This document shows, piece after piece, positions 35,666 to 43,658 of a DNA stretch of 61,673 bases. The translations under genes were made by a program, and so were the position numbers. Position 1 is the first letter of the stretch. Every line of letters starts with the position of its first letter. The stretch is from Ruminococcus sp. (GTDB lineage Bacteria > Bacillota > Clostridia > Lachnospirales > Lachnospiraceae). A model generated the notes under the pieces. That model did not search any database, had not been told where the DNA came from, and saw only the letters and a list, made by a program, of their open reading frames with translations. The DNA is taken from NCBI GenBank assembly GCA_013911065.1, contig JACERV010000032.1:1-61673 (forward strand), in the 5' to 3' direction.

Positions 35666-37297
35666 TTATGCGAAGAATAATTTCATGTCATCTTCTACCG
35701 TTGTAATACCTGCGATTCCAAAGGTATCTACCAGTACATTTGCTACATTCGGTGATAAGAATGCCGGCAATGTTGGTCCTAAATGGATGTTCTTTACGCC
35801 AAGGTACAGCAGAGCTAACAGAACAATTACTGCTTTTTGCTCATACCATGCAATGTTGTAAATAATTGGCAGGTCATTGATATCATCTAATCCAAATACT
35901 TCTTTTAATTTCAGCGCGATTACTGCCAGTGAGTAAGAATCATTACACTGTCCTGCATCCAATACACGCGGAATTCCTCCTATATCTCCAAGGTTCAGCT
36001 TGTTGTATCTGTATTTTGCGCATCCTGCTGTAAGGATTACTGCATCCTGAGGCAATGCTTTTGCGAAATCAGCATAGTAATCACGTGATTTTGCTCTTCC
36101 GTCACATCCTGCCATAACAACGAACTTTTTAATAGCTCCTGCTTTTACAGCATCTACAACTTTATCTGCCAGTGCGATTACCTGATTGTGTGCAAATCCA
36201 CCAATGATTTCTCCGCTCTCAATTTCTACTGGCGGCTGACATTTCTTTGCGTGCTCAATGATTGCGCTAAAGTCTTTGTGTCCGTTCTCATCTGCTACAA
36301 TGTGTGTACATCCAGCAAATCCTGACGCACCTGTTGTGTAAATTCTGTCTTTGTAGCTGTCTTTCGGTGGCACGATACAGTTGGTTGTAAACAGAACCGG
36401 TCCATTAAAAGTTTCGAACTCTTCTTTTTGCTTCCACCATGCATTTCCATAGTTTCCAGCAAAATGAGAATATTTCTTAAATGCCGGATAGTAATGTGCA
36501 GGCAGCATTTCTGAATGTGTATATACATCTACGCCTGTTCCCTCTGTCTGATCCAGAAGCATTTCCAGGTCACGAAGATCATGTCCTGAAATCAAAATAC
36601 CAGGATTGTTACGAACACCGATAGGTACAGATGTAATCTCAGGATTTCCATAAGCACTTGTGTTAGTGCCGTCCAGAGCAGCCATAGCGTCTACACCGAA
36701 TTTTCCTGTTTCCAGAGTCAAAGCAATCAATTCATCTACACTCAGACTGTCATCTCTTGTTTTTGCCAGTGCTTCTTGTAAAAATGCTTCAATCTCAGGG
36801 AATACCTGCCCCTGATCTTCTGCATGATACAAATAAGCTGCCATGCCTTTCAATCCGTATGTAACCAACTCTCTCAAACTGCGGATATCTTCATTCTCAG
36901 TAACCATAACACCTACCTGAGATGCTTTCTCTTCCCAGTCGCCGCTTCCATCCCACAATGCGGAATCTGTAAGAACAGACTGATCTTTCACTTCACCTCT
37001 CAGGCTCTTGATCACATCAACAGTTTTCTCAATTCTTTTGAGAATTGCTTCATCATCAAAGTTTGCATTGGTGATTGTAGTAAATAAGTTCTCTGTCACA
37101 AGTGTATTTACATCTTTTGCAACATCAGCCCCTTCTTTTCTAAGCTGTGTAGTAATCTCGCTTAATCCACGTGATACATACACCAATAGATCTTGCAGGT
37201 TTGCAGTCTTTGATGTCTTTCCACAGACTCCGACTTTTGTACATCCTGTACATCCAACGGTTTCCTGACACTGAAAACAAAACATTTTATTCTCCAT
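35666..37297 (-). CDS. hcp: Hybrid-cluster protein (hydroxylamine reductase / NO and nitroxyl stress)
   Basis: 543 aa from the ATG at 37297, nine bases after AAAGGAG. The N-terminal cysteine set [23 protein letters not shown]-like motif (residues 5-27) binds the cubane cluster. Hybrid-cluster ligands lie in the C-terminal half: [35 protein letters not shown] and [10 protein letters not shown]. Hcp reduces NO to N2O and takes part in S-nitrosation in enterobacteria; hydroxylamine reduction is the older name. It sits between the BceRS-like genes and bceAB but has its own terminator and a palindrome upstream. Confidence 0.95.
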   Translation of the reverse strand: MENKMFCFQCQETVGCTGCTKVGVCGKTSKTANLQDLLVYVSRGLSEITTQLRKEGADVAKDVNTLVTENLFTTITNANFDDEAILKRIEKTVDVIKSLRGEVKDQSVLTDSALWDGSGDWEEKASQVGVMVTENEDIRSLRELVTYGLKGMAAYLYHAEDQGQVFPEIEAFLQEALAKTRDDSLSVDELIALTLETGKFGVDAMAALDGTNTSAYGNPEITSVPIGVRNNPGILISGHDLRDLEMLLDQTEGTGVDVYTHSEMLPAHYYPAFKKYSHFAGNYGNAWWKQKEEFETFNGPVLFTTNCIVPPKDSYKDRIYTTGASGFAGCTHIVADENGHKDFSAIIEHAKKCQPPVEIESGEIIGGFAHNQVIALADKVVDAVKAGAIKKFVVMAGCDGRAKSRDYYADFAKALPQDAVILTAGCAKYRYNKLNLGDIGGIPRVLDAGQCNDSYSLAVIALKLKEVFGLDDINDLPIIYNIAWYEQKAVIVLLALLYLGVKNIHLGPTLPAFLSPNVANVLVDTFGIAGITTVEDDMKLFFA

Positions 37298-37370
37298 GTT
37301 CAATAACTCCTTTCATTTCTACAATTTATTTCTTTTGCATAAACAGAGTCTACGTGATTTGGAGTTGTTT

Positions 37371-37392
37371 TTATGTTGTTAAAACAACATAA
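37371..37392. promoter_or_regulatory. Perfect 22-bp palindrome upstream of hcp
   Basis: Half-site TTATGTTGTT, AA, then the exact complement AACAACATAA, in the 111-bp gap between the kinase stop and the hcp start, 74 bp before the hcp ATG. The 2-nt centre rules out a good RNA hairpin, so a DNA operator is more likely. It does not fit the Rex consensus. A Crp/Fnr-family regulator of hcp is a guess. Confidence 0.55.
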
Positions 37393-37408
37393 TTAAAAAT
37401 TTTTGTTA

Positions 37409-38431
37409 CTATTCTATTCTCAGGGGTTTACGGTATAAATCTAAGTATACCTTTGTTCCTTTTCCTACCTCTGACTTTAAACTGATACCATGATTTAGTT
37501 TTGCGCATACAGATTTACACAGGTAAAGTCCTATTCCCGTAGATTTTTTATCCCTTCTGCCATTGTAGCCGGTAAATCCCTTTTCAAATATCCTCGGTAA
37601 GTCTTCATTTTGAATTCCAATCCCGGTATCTTCTATCACAAGCGAACGTTCCCGGCCTGGTTCCATGTAAATGGAAATTGTGCCCCTGTGGGTGTATTTT
37701 AAGGCATTTGACAAAAGCTGTTCTATAACAAGAAGAAGCCATTTTTCATCGGTAAGCACCATTCCCTCACATTTTCTATAGTCAAGCTGGATTTTCTTTA
37801 ATATAAATAATTGGGAGTATTTACGTACGGCCTGACGTACAATATCATCAATTTCATACCACTGCAGTGTCAAATCCGAAGACATATCTTCCATTCTCAG
37901 GTAGGAGAGCACCATTTCAACATACTGCTCCGTCTTGAACAATTCCATTTTCATCGGGCGGATAAATCCGACATCCTTTTCTTCTATCCCACCCTCATCA
38001 AATGACTGGAGCAAAAGCTGCATAGCTGCAATGGGGGTCTTAATCTGATGCGCCCACAAACTATAGTAATCCAGCATTTCCTGCCTGCTGATTCTAGTAT
38101 CTGTTTCCAATTCTTCTTTGTAATGAAACAACTGCTGCAGCTTCTCCTGATAAAACAGTTCTGCCAATTCTCCTGTAGGGGGCATCACTCTAAGTTCGTA
38201 GGGGCATGCTTTAAGCGCTTCCTCTATCCGCTCAAGATGACGGCAGTAAATAGTAAAATCTATCCCTCCGGCTCCCACTAACAGAGCAGCTGCCAAAAGA
38301 ACAGCATAATCCAGTGCATCCTGTCTGATGGTATACAGATACAGGACACACCGGAAGATTCCCATAAAAAGAAGATACAAAATCAAGTATCTGCCTCTCG
38401 ATTTTAAATAAGAGCCTAGTTTTCTCTTCAT
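37409..38431 (-). CDS. BceS-like intramembrane-sensing histidine kinase
   Basis: 340 aa. Two N-terminal membrane helices (about 14-33 and 39-60) are joined by only a few residues, so there is no outer sensor domain. The H-box is YYSLWAHQIKTPIAAMQ (H128 region), the N-box EQLLSNALKYTHRG, G1 VIEDTGIGIQNEDLPRIFEKGFTG and G2 KKSTGIGLYLC. Such kinases sense through a BceAB-type transporter. It overlaps the response regulator by 4 bp. Confidence 0.92.
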   Translation of the reverse strand: MKRKLGSYLKSRGRYLILYLLFMGIFRCVLYLYTIRQDALDYAVLLAAALLVGAGGIDFTIYCRHLERIEEALKACPYELRVMPPTGELAELFYQEKLQQLFHYKEELETDTRISRQEMLDYYSLWAHQIKTPIAAMQLLLQSFDEGGIEEKDVGFIRPMKMELFKTEQYVEMVLSYLRMEDMSSDLTLQWYEIDDIVRQAVRKYSQLFILKKIQLDYRKCEGMVLTDEKWLLLVIEQLLSNALKYTHRGTISIYMEPGRERSLVIEDTGIGIQNEDLPRIFEKGFTGYNGRRDKKSTGIGLYLCKSVCAKLNHGISLKSEVGKGTKVYLDLYRKPLRIE

Positions 38432-39099
38432 TCTACCAGATATCCGATTCCTTTCTTTGTTGCTATAAAACCATCAATCCCAATTCCCTCCAGCTTTCTG
38501 CGGAGTCTGGTAATATTAACAGTCAAAGTATTATCGTCTATAAATTCGTCACTCTCCCACAGACGCTCCATAATCCTCTCACGTTTGACAATCTTTCCTG
38601 CATTTTCCATGAGAAGCTGAAGAATTTTAAAGTCATTCTTCGTCAATTCCAATTTCTTATCCTGGAACATAAGTGACGCGTCATTCATATTCAGGATAAC
38701 CCCTTTATACTCCAGTACATGAAGCTGGCCCTGAAAAGAATAGGTCCTTCTCAGCAATGCCTGAATCTTCGCCGTCAGCACATTTAAATCAAAAGGCTTC
38801 TCAATGAAATCGTCTCCGCCCATATTCATGGCCATTACGATGTTCATATTGTCACTGGCAGAAGAAAGGAATATAATCGGTACTTTTGATACGGACCGGA
38901 TCTGGGTACACCAGTAAAACCCATTATAAAAAGGAAGTAGAATATCCAAGAGTACAAGCTGGGGCTCAAAAGAGATAAACGTTTCCTGAACACTTTTAAA
39001 ATCCTCAATACAACGTGCTTCTATATCCCACTTTCTCAAATGGGACTCTATCGTTTTTGCAATCGTCTGGTCATCTTCAATAATTAAAATTTTATACAT
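38428..39099 (-). CDS. BceR-like response regulator (OmpR family)
   Basis: 223 aa. The receiver domain has acidic pocket EDD (8-10), phospho-Asp in LVLLDILLPFYNGF (D53 region), Thr/Ser in LSSASD and Lys in FIEKPFDL. The C-terminal winged helix (about 125-223) has ELTKNDFKILQLLMENAGKIVKRERIMERLW. The likely target is the TTACA-N4-TGTAA box before bceAB. It starts 9 bp after the P-II-like gene, so it appears co-transcribed with the DUF1413/DUF1538/P-II genes. Confidence 0.92.
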   Translation of the reverse strand: MYKILIIEDDQTIAKTIESHLRKWDIEARCIEDFKSVQETFISFEPQLVLLDILLPFYNGFYWCTQIRSVSKVPIIFLSSASDNMNIVMAMNMGGDDFIEKPFDLNVLTAKIQALLRRTYSFQGQLHVLEYKGVILNMNDASLMFQDKKLELTKNDFKILQLLMENAGKIVKRERIMERLWESDEFIDDNTLTVNITRLRRKLEGIGIDGFIATKKGIGYLVE

Positions 39100-39108
39100 A
39101 GGACATCA

Positions 39109-39777
39109 CTACTTGTAAATACCGTAGGTTCTATTTGCATTCTGAACATATATAATACCATTACCCGGTTCTTCTATTTTCAAGTTCTTTCCTACCAAAG
39201 AGACAATTTCATTTGTTCTATCTGCCTCTGACAGAATAATAACAATTTCTTTCTCCGGCTCAATATCCATAGAAAACAATTTGCTTGTTTCATGAACCCC
39301 CGACCCTCTGGCATTAATGATAGTGCCTCCTTTGGACCCTGCTTCTGTAGCTGCAGTAATAACGTCTTCGGCCTTTCCTTTATCTACAATGACTGTAATA
39401 ATATGATACATAATATTGTCTGCACCTCTTTCATCTTTTTTATGCTTACATACAATACGCTTTGTCCCCAAAACACCGCAAATAGATGTGGTAAAAGCAA
39501 TCCCGTGATTTGGTTTATTAAATTGATATTCTTTATTAAGCGCTTCTAAAGCCTCATAAGCGGTTTCCTTCTCAGCAGCCATATACACAATCTCTTTTCT
39601 TATATCGGAAAGCCCAATAAAATCTAAAATGCGGCTGTGCACAGATCCTATCCCCAATGTGATTGTCCCTCCGGAAACCCCATGATGTTTGGCCGATTTT
39701 ATTACTCTACTGCCCAAACCACAATTTACAATCACACATATTAACTCAATGTCAAATGCTCCGGACTTATCATCCAT
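39109..39777 (-). CDS. Tandem P-II-like protein partnered with DUF1538
   Basis: 222 aa made of two P-II-like (GlnB fold) halves. Half 1 (about 8-105) has IELICVIVNCGLGSRVIKSAKHHGVSGGTI; half 2 (about 118-222) has IMYHIITVIVDKGKAEDVITAATEAGSKGGTIINARGSG. The second half keeps the GGTIINARG-type ATP-binding turn; the T-loop Tyr of classic GlnB is not evident. A canonical P-II is a trimer of 112-residue units, so this fused form may assemble differently. It overlaps the DUF1538 gene by 8 bp and is a probable ligand-responsive regulator of that transporter. Confidence 0.82.
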   Translation of the reverse strand: MDDKSGAFDIELICVIVNCGLGSRVIKSAKHHGVSGGTITLGIGSVHSRILDFIGLSDIRKEIVYMAAEKETAYEALEALNKEYQFNKPNHGIAFTTSICGVLGTKRIVCKHKKDERGADNIMYHIITVIVDKGKAEDVITAATEAGSKGGTIINARGSGVHETSKLFSMDIEPEKEIVIILSEADRTNEIVSLVGKNLKIEEPGNGIIYVQNANRTYGIYK

Positions 39778-41260
39778 TATAATCCATTCCTCCTTTTTTA
39801 GACTTTATTTTAAAGATAAAACCTAAGATTTGCAATGCAATTAACGGAGTCATTGCAACCATTGCAATAATTCCAAATCCGTCTACTAAAACATTTGCAC
39901 CTTCTATAGATTCAGCCACTCCCTGTGCAAAAGCCAAAATAAATGTAGCAGTCATTGGTCCTGACGCAACTCCGCCCGAATCGAATGCAATACCAACAAA
40001 CAGCTCGGGAACAAAGTAGGTCATTGCTATTGAAATAATATATCCCGGCAATAAATAATGCCACAATTGTATTCCTGGAATTAAAATTCTTATAATAGAT
40101 AAGGCAACCGCCAAAGCCACTCCCAGGGCCAGTGAAACCATGACTACCTTTCTTTTCACATATCCGCTTGTGACATCCTCAATCTGGTGCGTTAATACGT
40201 AAACTGCAGGCTCAGCAAGGATAGTCACCATACCCAATATGAATCCTACTAAAATAACATATGCATGATTATCCATAGATGCCAGTTCATATCCTACAAT
40301 ACTTCCAACCTCCATAAAACCTGCATTTACACCTACCAGGAAAAAAATCAGGCCAATAAAAGTAAACAACATTCCAAATAACATCTTTCGCACTGCTGCC
40401 TTTGATAATTTAAAGGAAATCTTTTGAAATACAAGAAAAAGAATTAGTATAGGAGCTAATGCAACTGCTACTTCTCCCGCTACAACAGGAAATTTATGGA
40501 TAAATGGTGAAATGACTGATGATGATGCTGTCCCGGCATTTTCAAGGCTGCCGGTAATTTTATCTGTTTTAGACAGGATGCTCATAATCATAACACCCAG
40601 AATTGCGCCTGTAGAAGATATTGCAACAAGACCAAAGCTGTCTTCCTCAGAAGATTTACTATCTTTTTTTAACTTTGAGACACCTGTTGCAAGAGCCAGA
40701 ATAAATGGAACAGTCAATGCTCCGGTTGTCGCTCCGGAAGCATCAAAAGATATTGCCATAAATTCCGGGGAAATAAATATGGCCAAAACAAGAATAATGC
40801 CGTATAAAATAGTCAATAACTTGTGCAGCCGGAAATTATAAACGATTCTGGTCAAACCTACAGATAACATAAGCGCAATACCTAAGGATACTACGACAAG
40901 AATCGTACTTTTTGAAATCAATCCTGATGTAACCGCGTCCACCTGACCTGCCAATATATGAAGGTCCGGCTCCGCAATGGAAATAAAAAAACCAAGCAGT
41001 AACCCGGCAATTGCCACAATTATAACTTTGTTTGGTTTTACCATTGCTTTTCCCATCGTATTTCCAATTGGGGTGATACCTATATCAACCCCAAATAAAA
41101 ATATCGTCAATCCAATAATAATCAGGATTGCACCAATCAAGAATCTTATCATGACCAGGTTATCAATAGGTGTCAGCGTAAAATTTAATATGACTACAAT
41201 AGCCGTAATCGGTAATACAGAAAACAAAACCTCTCTCAATTTAGATATAATTACACTCAA
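39770..41260 (-). CDS. DUF1538 family membrane protein (putative transporter)
   Basis: 496 aa with about twelve membrane helices in two homologous halves. Each half carries similar motifs: ISIAEPDLHILAGQVDAVTSG and LAEPAVYVLTHQIEDVTSGYV, and SFDASGATTGALTVPFILALATG and AFDSGGVASGPMTATFILAFAQG, which look like re-entrant substrate loops. The substrate is unknown. DUF1538 genes are typically next to P-II-like genes, as here. The start is a TTG at 41260 preceded by AAAGGAAG; no in-frame ATG fits. Confidence 0.85.
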   Translation of the reverse strand: MSVIISKLREVLFSVLPITAIVVILNFTLTPIDNLVMIRFLIGAILIIIGLTIFLFGVDIGITPIGNTMGKAMVKPNKVIIVAIAGLLLGFFISIAEPDLHILAGQVDAVTSGLISKSTILVVVSLGIALMLSVGLTRIVYNFRLHKLLTILYGIILVLAIFISPEFMAISFDASGATTGALTVPFILALATGVSKLKKDSKSSEEDSFGLVAISSTGAILGVMIMSILSKTDKITGSLENAGTASSSVISPFIHKFPVVAGEVAVALAPILILFLVFQKISFKLSKAAVRKMLFGMLFTFIGLIFFLVGVNAGFMEVGSIVGYELASMDNHAYVILVGFILGMVTILAEPAVYVLTHQIEDVTSGYVKRKVVMVSLALGVALAVALSIIRILIPGIQLWHYLLPGYIISIAMTYFVPELFVGIAFDSGGVASGPMTATFILAFAQGVAESIEGANVLVDGFGIIAMVAMTPLIALQILGFIFKIKSKKGGMDYNG

Positions 41261-41297
41261 ATGGGCATCTTCCTTTCTTATGTGTTTTTAAATACAC

Positions 41298-41561
41298 TTA
41301 TTGTTGCAGACATTCGCCAGTTTTTAACTGAACTTTCTTATACCTTTGCTGATGGGACGATGTTTTTTCTACCACTAACAGCCCCCCATTCATCCTGTGA
41401 ACATAATTTAAAAATAAGGTTCCCAACAGCAGCCTGTCTTTGACGGCAATTCTATTCCAGATATAGCCTTTAAACAAGTCTTTCACAAGAAAGACTTCTC
41501 CATCATTTAAGTTATCCGTCTCTTTAATTGCCTCCTCCAACAGGTCGTTCACATCTATCAT
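41298..41561 (-). CDS. DUF1413 domain protein
   Basis: 87 aa from the ATG at 41561, which follows GGGGGTGG; the longer open frame runs through promoter and operator. The DUF1413 core is LNDGEVFLVKDLFKGYIWNRI followed by DRLLLGTLFLNYVHRMNGGLL (about 20-65), probably a small winged-helix-like fold; the basic tail follows. Family members are small proteins of unknown role. It is first in the run DUF1413, DUF1538, P-II, response regulator, kinase. Autoregulation at the palindrome in its own promoter is possible. Confidence 0.78.
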   Translation of the reverse strand: MIDVNDLLEEAIKETDNLNDGEVFLVKDLFKGYIWNRIAVKDRLLLGTLFLNYVHRMNGGLLVVEKTSSHQQRYKKVQLKTGECLQQ

Positions 41562-41587
41562 TAAAACCACCCCCTGCACCTCACTCT

Positions 41588-41635
41588 TAACAACGTTGTT
41601 ATGAACATTGTACACAAACTGCTTGAAAAAGTCAA
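41588..41635 (-). promoter_or_regulatory. Promoter with start-site palindrome for the DUF1413/DUF1538/P-II operon
   Basis: Minus strand: -35 TTGACT (41630-41635), 17-nt spacer, -10 TACAAT (41607-41612). The perfect palindrome TAACAACGTTGTTA (41588-41601) sits where transcription should start, a classic repressor position. It is 27 bp before the gene start. Confidence 0.75.
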
Positions 41636-41642
41636 TGTACAG

Positions 41643-42857
41643 CTATTTTTCATCTAATGATTTAACTGCCGGAACAAGCGGACAAGCTACGCCAATGCCA
41701 ACAATTAAAATCCCGGAAATTAAAAACCAGTTATTTACCCCTATCTTATCAGCAAACAAACCCGACAGAATCAAACCTACAGGCATAGCCAGGGATATAA
41801 TGCTTCCCGTTAGGGAAAATACACGCCCTAAAAATTCAGGTTTAATTTTTTCCTGAAAAAGAGATGTCTGTACACCTGCATAAAAAGGAACGGATAGTCC
41901 CATAGCCAGACAGCATACCGCAAATAAAACAAAACCATTCCGGGGAAGCAATCCTGAGACGGCTAAACTAATACCCATCATAAAAATAGAGATCGTTATT
42001 AGTATAACCCGTTTTTTATATCCGCCCAACAAACCTAGCAGCACTCCCCCCACCAACATACCTGATGCATACGCAACTTCTGTAATTGATACATAGATAG
42101 GTGTTCCCCTAAAATATTCCATAGTAATAAGGGGATAAAGTGCATTAATCGGCATATAAACAAACATATACAAAGTGCCTATCAGCAGCAGGGCAAATAA
42201 TCCTTTGTCTGCTTTTAAAATCAAAAAGCCGTCTTTCATCTCTTTTATAAAATTATGCCCCAAATCTTTTTGTTCTATATTAAGCTCAGGAATCTTGATA
42301 AATACCAGCGTAATGCTGGCAACCACGGCACCAACCACGTCTAGCGCTATAATTGCGTTTAATTCCCAAGCCGAATATAAAATTGCGGCTGCCATTGGGC
42401 TTAGGATGTAGCTTATGGATTGCAATGCCTGACTGTAACCGGCACATTTCGTTAACTGTTCTTCCGGCACTAAAAGTGGGGTAATGGCACTCAATGCGGG
42501 GGAATGAAACGCGGAACTGATACTTCGAATAAAAAGTACCACCATAATCATCCAAACCGGCAGCTCCATATAGGATGCAACAATTGCTAATATTGCGCCG
42601 GCTGCTGCAATGATTAAATCAGCACCAATCATAATCAGCTTCCTGTTATAACGATCAACCAGCACTCCTATGAATGGCCCCAAAAGAGCATAGGGCAGAA
42701 ACCCAACTAGGGAAGCTATAGATAAAACCATAGCTGAGCCTGTCCTTTCAGTAATATAAAGAATAATTGCCATTTGTAAGACAGCGCTGGTAATTAAAGA
42801 TACCGCCTGCCCTGTCCATATTGTAAAGAATTTACGTTTCCAATGATATTTTTCCAT
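41643..42857 (-). CDS. Mef(A)-like macrolide efflux MFS transporter
   Basis: 404 aa, twelve membrane helices. Many stretches match Mef(A)/Mef(E) as I remember them: KFFTIWTGQAVSLITSAVLQM, GSAMVLSIASLVGFLPYALLG, LLVPEEQLTKCAGYSQ, LFQEKIKPEFLGRVFSL and LILSGLFADKIGVNNWF. It should pump out 14- and 15-membered macrolides by proton antiport. It is diverged from the streptococcal protein, and no msr(D)/mel ABC-F gene follows. The 360-nt leader encodes MTASMRLR and contains a terminator, so expression is probably macrolide-inducible. Start follows ACAGGAGAT. Confidence 0.9.
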   Translation of the reverse strand: MEKYHWKRKFFTIWTGQAVSLITSAVLQMAIILYITERTGSAMVLSIASLVGFLPYALLGPFIGVLVDRYNRKLIMIGADLIIAAAGAILAIVASYMELPVWMIMVVLFIRSISSAFHSPALSAITPLLVPEEQLTKCAGYSQALQSISYILSPMAAAILYSAWELNAIIALDVVGAVVASITLVFIKIPELNIEQKDLGHNFIKEMKDGFLILKADKGLFALLLIGTLYMFVYMPINALYPLITMEYFRGTPIYVSITEVAYASGMLVGGVLLGLLGGYKKRVILITISIFMMGISLAVSGLLPRNGFVLFAVCCLAMGLSVPFYAGVQTSLFQEKIKPEFLGRVFSLTGSIISLAMPVGLILSGLFADKIGVNNWFLISGILIVGIGVACPLVPAVKSLDEK

Positions 42858-42911
42858 TTTTCTATCTCCTGTTTTCTATTATTCTCTCTAACTTTCCGTT
42901 TAACCGAAAAG

Positions 42912-42952
42912 TTTTTATGTAATAGGAAAAGCACTTTCCTATTACATAAAAA
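42912..42952. promoter_or_regulatory. Perfect 18-bp hairpin in the mef leader, after the attenuator
   Basis: Arms TTTTTATGTAATAGGAAA and its exact complement around a 5-nt loop. On the minus-strand transcript it follows the leader terminator and shares part of its T-run, about 55 nt before the mef start. It could act as a second attenuation structure or protect the mRNA 5' region. Confidence 0.75.
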
Positions 42953-42991
42953 AATGCAGACCCGAATCCACAATGTGACTTTGGTCTGCAT
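42948..42991 (-). terminator. Leader terminator (attenuator) upstream of the mef gene
   Basis: Minus strand: ATGCAGACC, a 20-nt loop, GGTCTGCAT and then seven T residues (42948-42954). It lies between the MTASMRLR leader peptide and mef, the place needed for transcription attenuation. Confidence 0.82.
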
Positions 42992-43123
42992 ACAATACGA
43001 GAGCTCTAAGAAAGATATAGCCAAAAAGGCTATGTCCTATCACAGGGATTGCTCAATACTGTAAAAATAAGCACAACAAAAAAGTCTACCACCGTAGATT
43101 CATTCTGTCTTTTTATTACCAGC

Positions 43124-43150
43124 TTATCTTAAACGCATTGAAGCAGTCAT
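43124..43150 (-). CDS. Macrolide-sensing leader peptide MTASMRLR
   Basis: ATG at 43150 and TAA at 43124-43126, preceded by GGGGGAAG. The 8-residue product ends in Arg-Leu-Arg, a +x+ motif at which macrolide-bound ribosomes stall, as in ErmDL (MTHSMRLR...). I recall the same octapeptide as the mefL leader of mef/mel elements in streptococci. Stalling here would let RNA polymerase read through the downstream terminator and express mef. Confidence 0.85.
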   Translation of the reverse strand: MTASMRLR

Positions 43151-43190
43151 AATTTTACTTCCCCCAAGCTTTCTAATTTATAATGAAATT

Positions 43191-43219
43191 ACACTACCAT
43201 AAAAAATGTCCCAAGTCAA
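43191..43219 (-). promoter_or_regulatory. Promoter of the mef leader transcript
   Basis: Minus strand: -35 TTGACT (43214-43219), 17-nt spacer, -10 TAGTGT (43191-43196), about 40 bp before the leader-peptide start. The gap 42858-43190 holds the leader peptide, smaller hairpins (TCTAC-GGTG-GTAGA then T6 near 43083-43101; ATAGCC-TTTTT-GGCTAT near 43018-43034), the terminator and the 18-bp hairpin. Confidence 0.7.
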
Positions 43220-43256
43220 CTTGCAAGTTCCATTTTAAATTTCCTCGTAATATATA

Positions 43257-43287
43257 TTGACATTTTATATTATACCAAATATAATAT
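43257..43287 (+). promoter_or_regulatory. Consensus promoter with PadR-like operator
   Basis: -35 TTGACA (43257-43262), 17-nt spacer, -10 TATAAT (43280-43285), a perfect consensus. An exact inverted repeat ATATTATA-CCAAA-TATAATAT (43267-43287) covers the spacer and -10, as expected of autorepression by the PadR protein encoded next. Confidence 0.85.
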
Positions 43288-43340
43288 GCTTAATTAGTAT
43301 ATATGTAAAATTAAAGTATATAAGAGAAAGGAATTGTATT

Positions 43341-43658
43341 ATGACTTTTACGTTAAACGCTCCGATGTTTGATCTTCTTGTCCTATCAATCATTGCAAAG
43401 CGTGATGCTTACGGCTATGAAATTAGCCAGATTATTAAAAAAGCTGCCAACACAAAGGATTCTACACTTTATCCAGTCCTGAAGAAACTGCAGGACAGCA
43501 GGTTTGTGGAAACATACGACCAGCAGTATCAGGGACGGAACCGAAAGTATTACACGATTACTGACTCCGGCCGGATACATCAGCAGAACTTATTAAAGGA
43601 ATGGGATGCTTATAAGATAACAATTGATGAAATTGTGAAGGGAGAAGATATACAATGA
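43341..43658 (+). CDS. PadR family transcriptional regulator
   Basis: 105 aa from the ATG at 43341 after AGAAAGG. The winged-helix shows the PadR pattern: LLVLSIIAKRDAYGYEISQII, STLYPVLKKLQDSRFVETY and RKYYTITDSGR. The short C-terminal helix for dimerisation is the form found with DUF1700/DUF4097 genes. It overlaps the DUF1700 start by 4 bp and probably represses this operon in response to an envelope or drug signal. Confidence 0.93.
   Translation: MTFTLNAPMFDLLVLSIIAKRDAYGYEISQIIKKAANTKDSTLYPVLKKLQDSRFVETYDQQYQGRNRKYYTITDSGRIHQQNLLKEWDAYKITIDEIVKGEDIQ

Noticed and set aside
37371-37392. Rex operator before hcp
   Set aside because: Rex sites need TTGTTAA-N4-TTAACAA; this palindrome has only two bases between its arms and different half-sites.
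41588-41601. Shared operator between the DUF1413 promoter and hcp palindrome (both contain AACAAC/GTTGTT)
   Set aside because: The half-sites are arranged in opposite order (AACAAC-GTTGTT against GTTGTT-AA-AACAAC), so one dimeric protein is unlikely to read both.
42794-43024. 76-codon minus-strand ORF overlapping the mef leader and start
   Set aside because: It runs through the attenuator hairpins and overlaps mef in another frame; no ribosome binding site. The real leader peptide is the 8-residue frame upstream.
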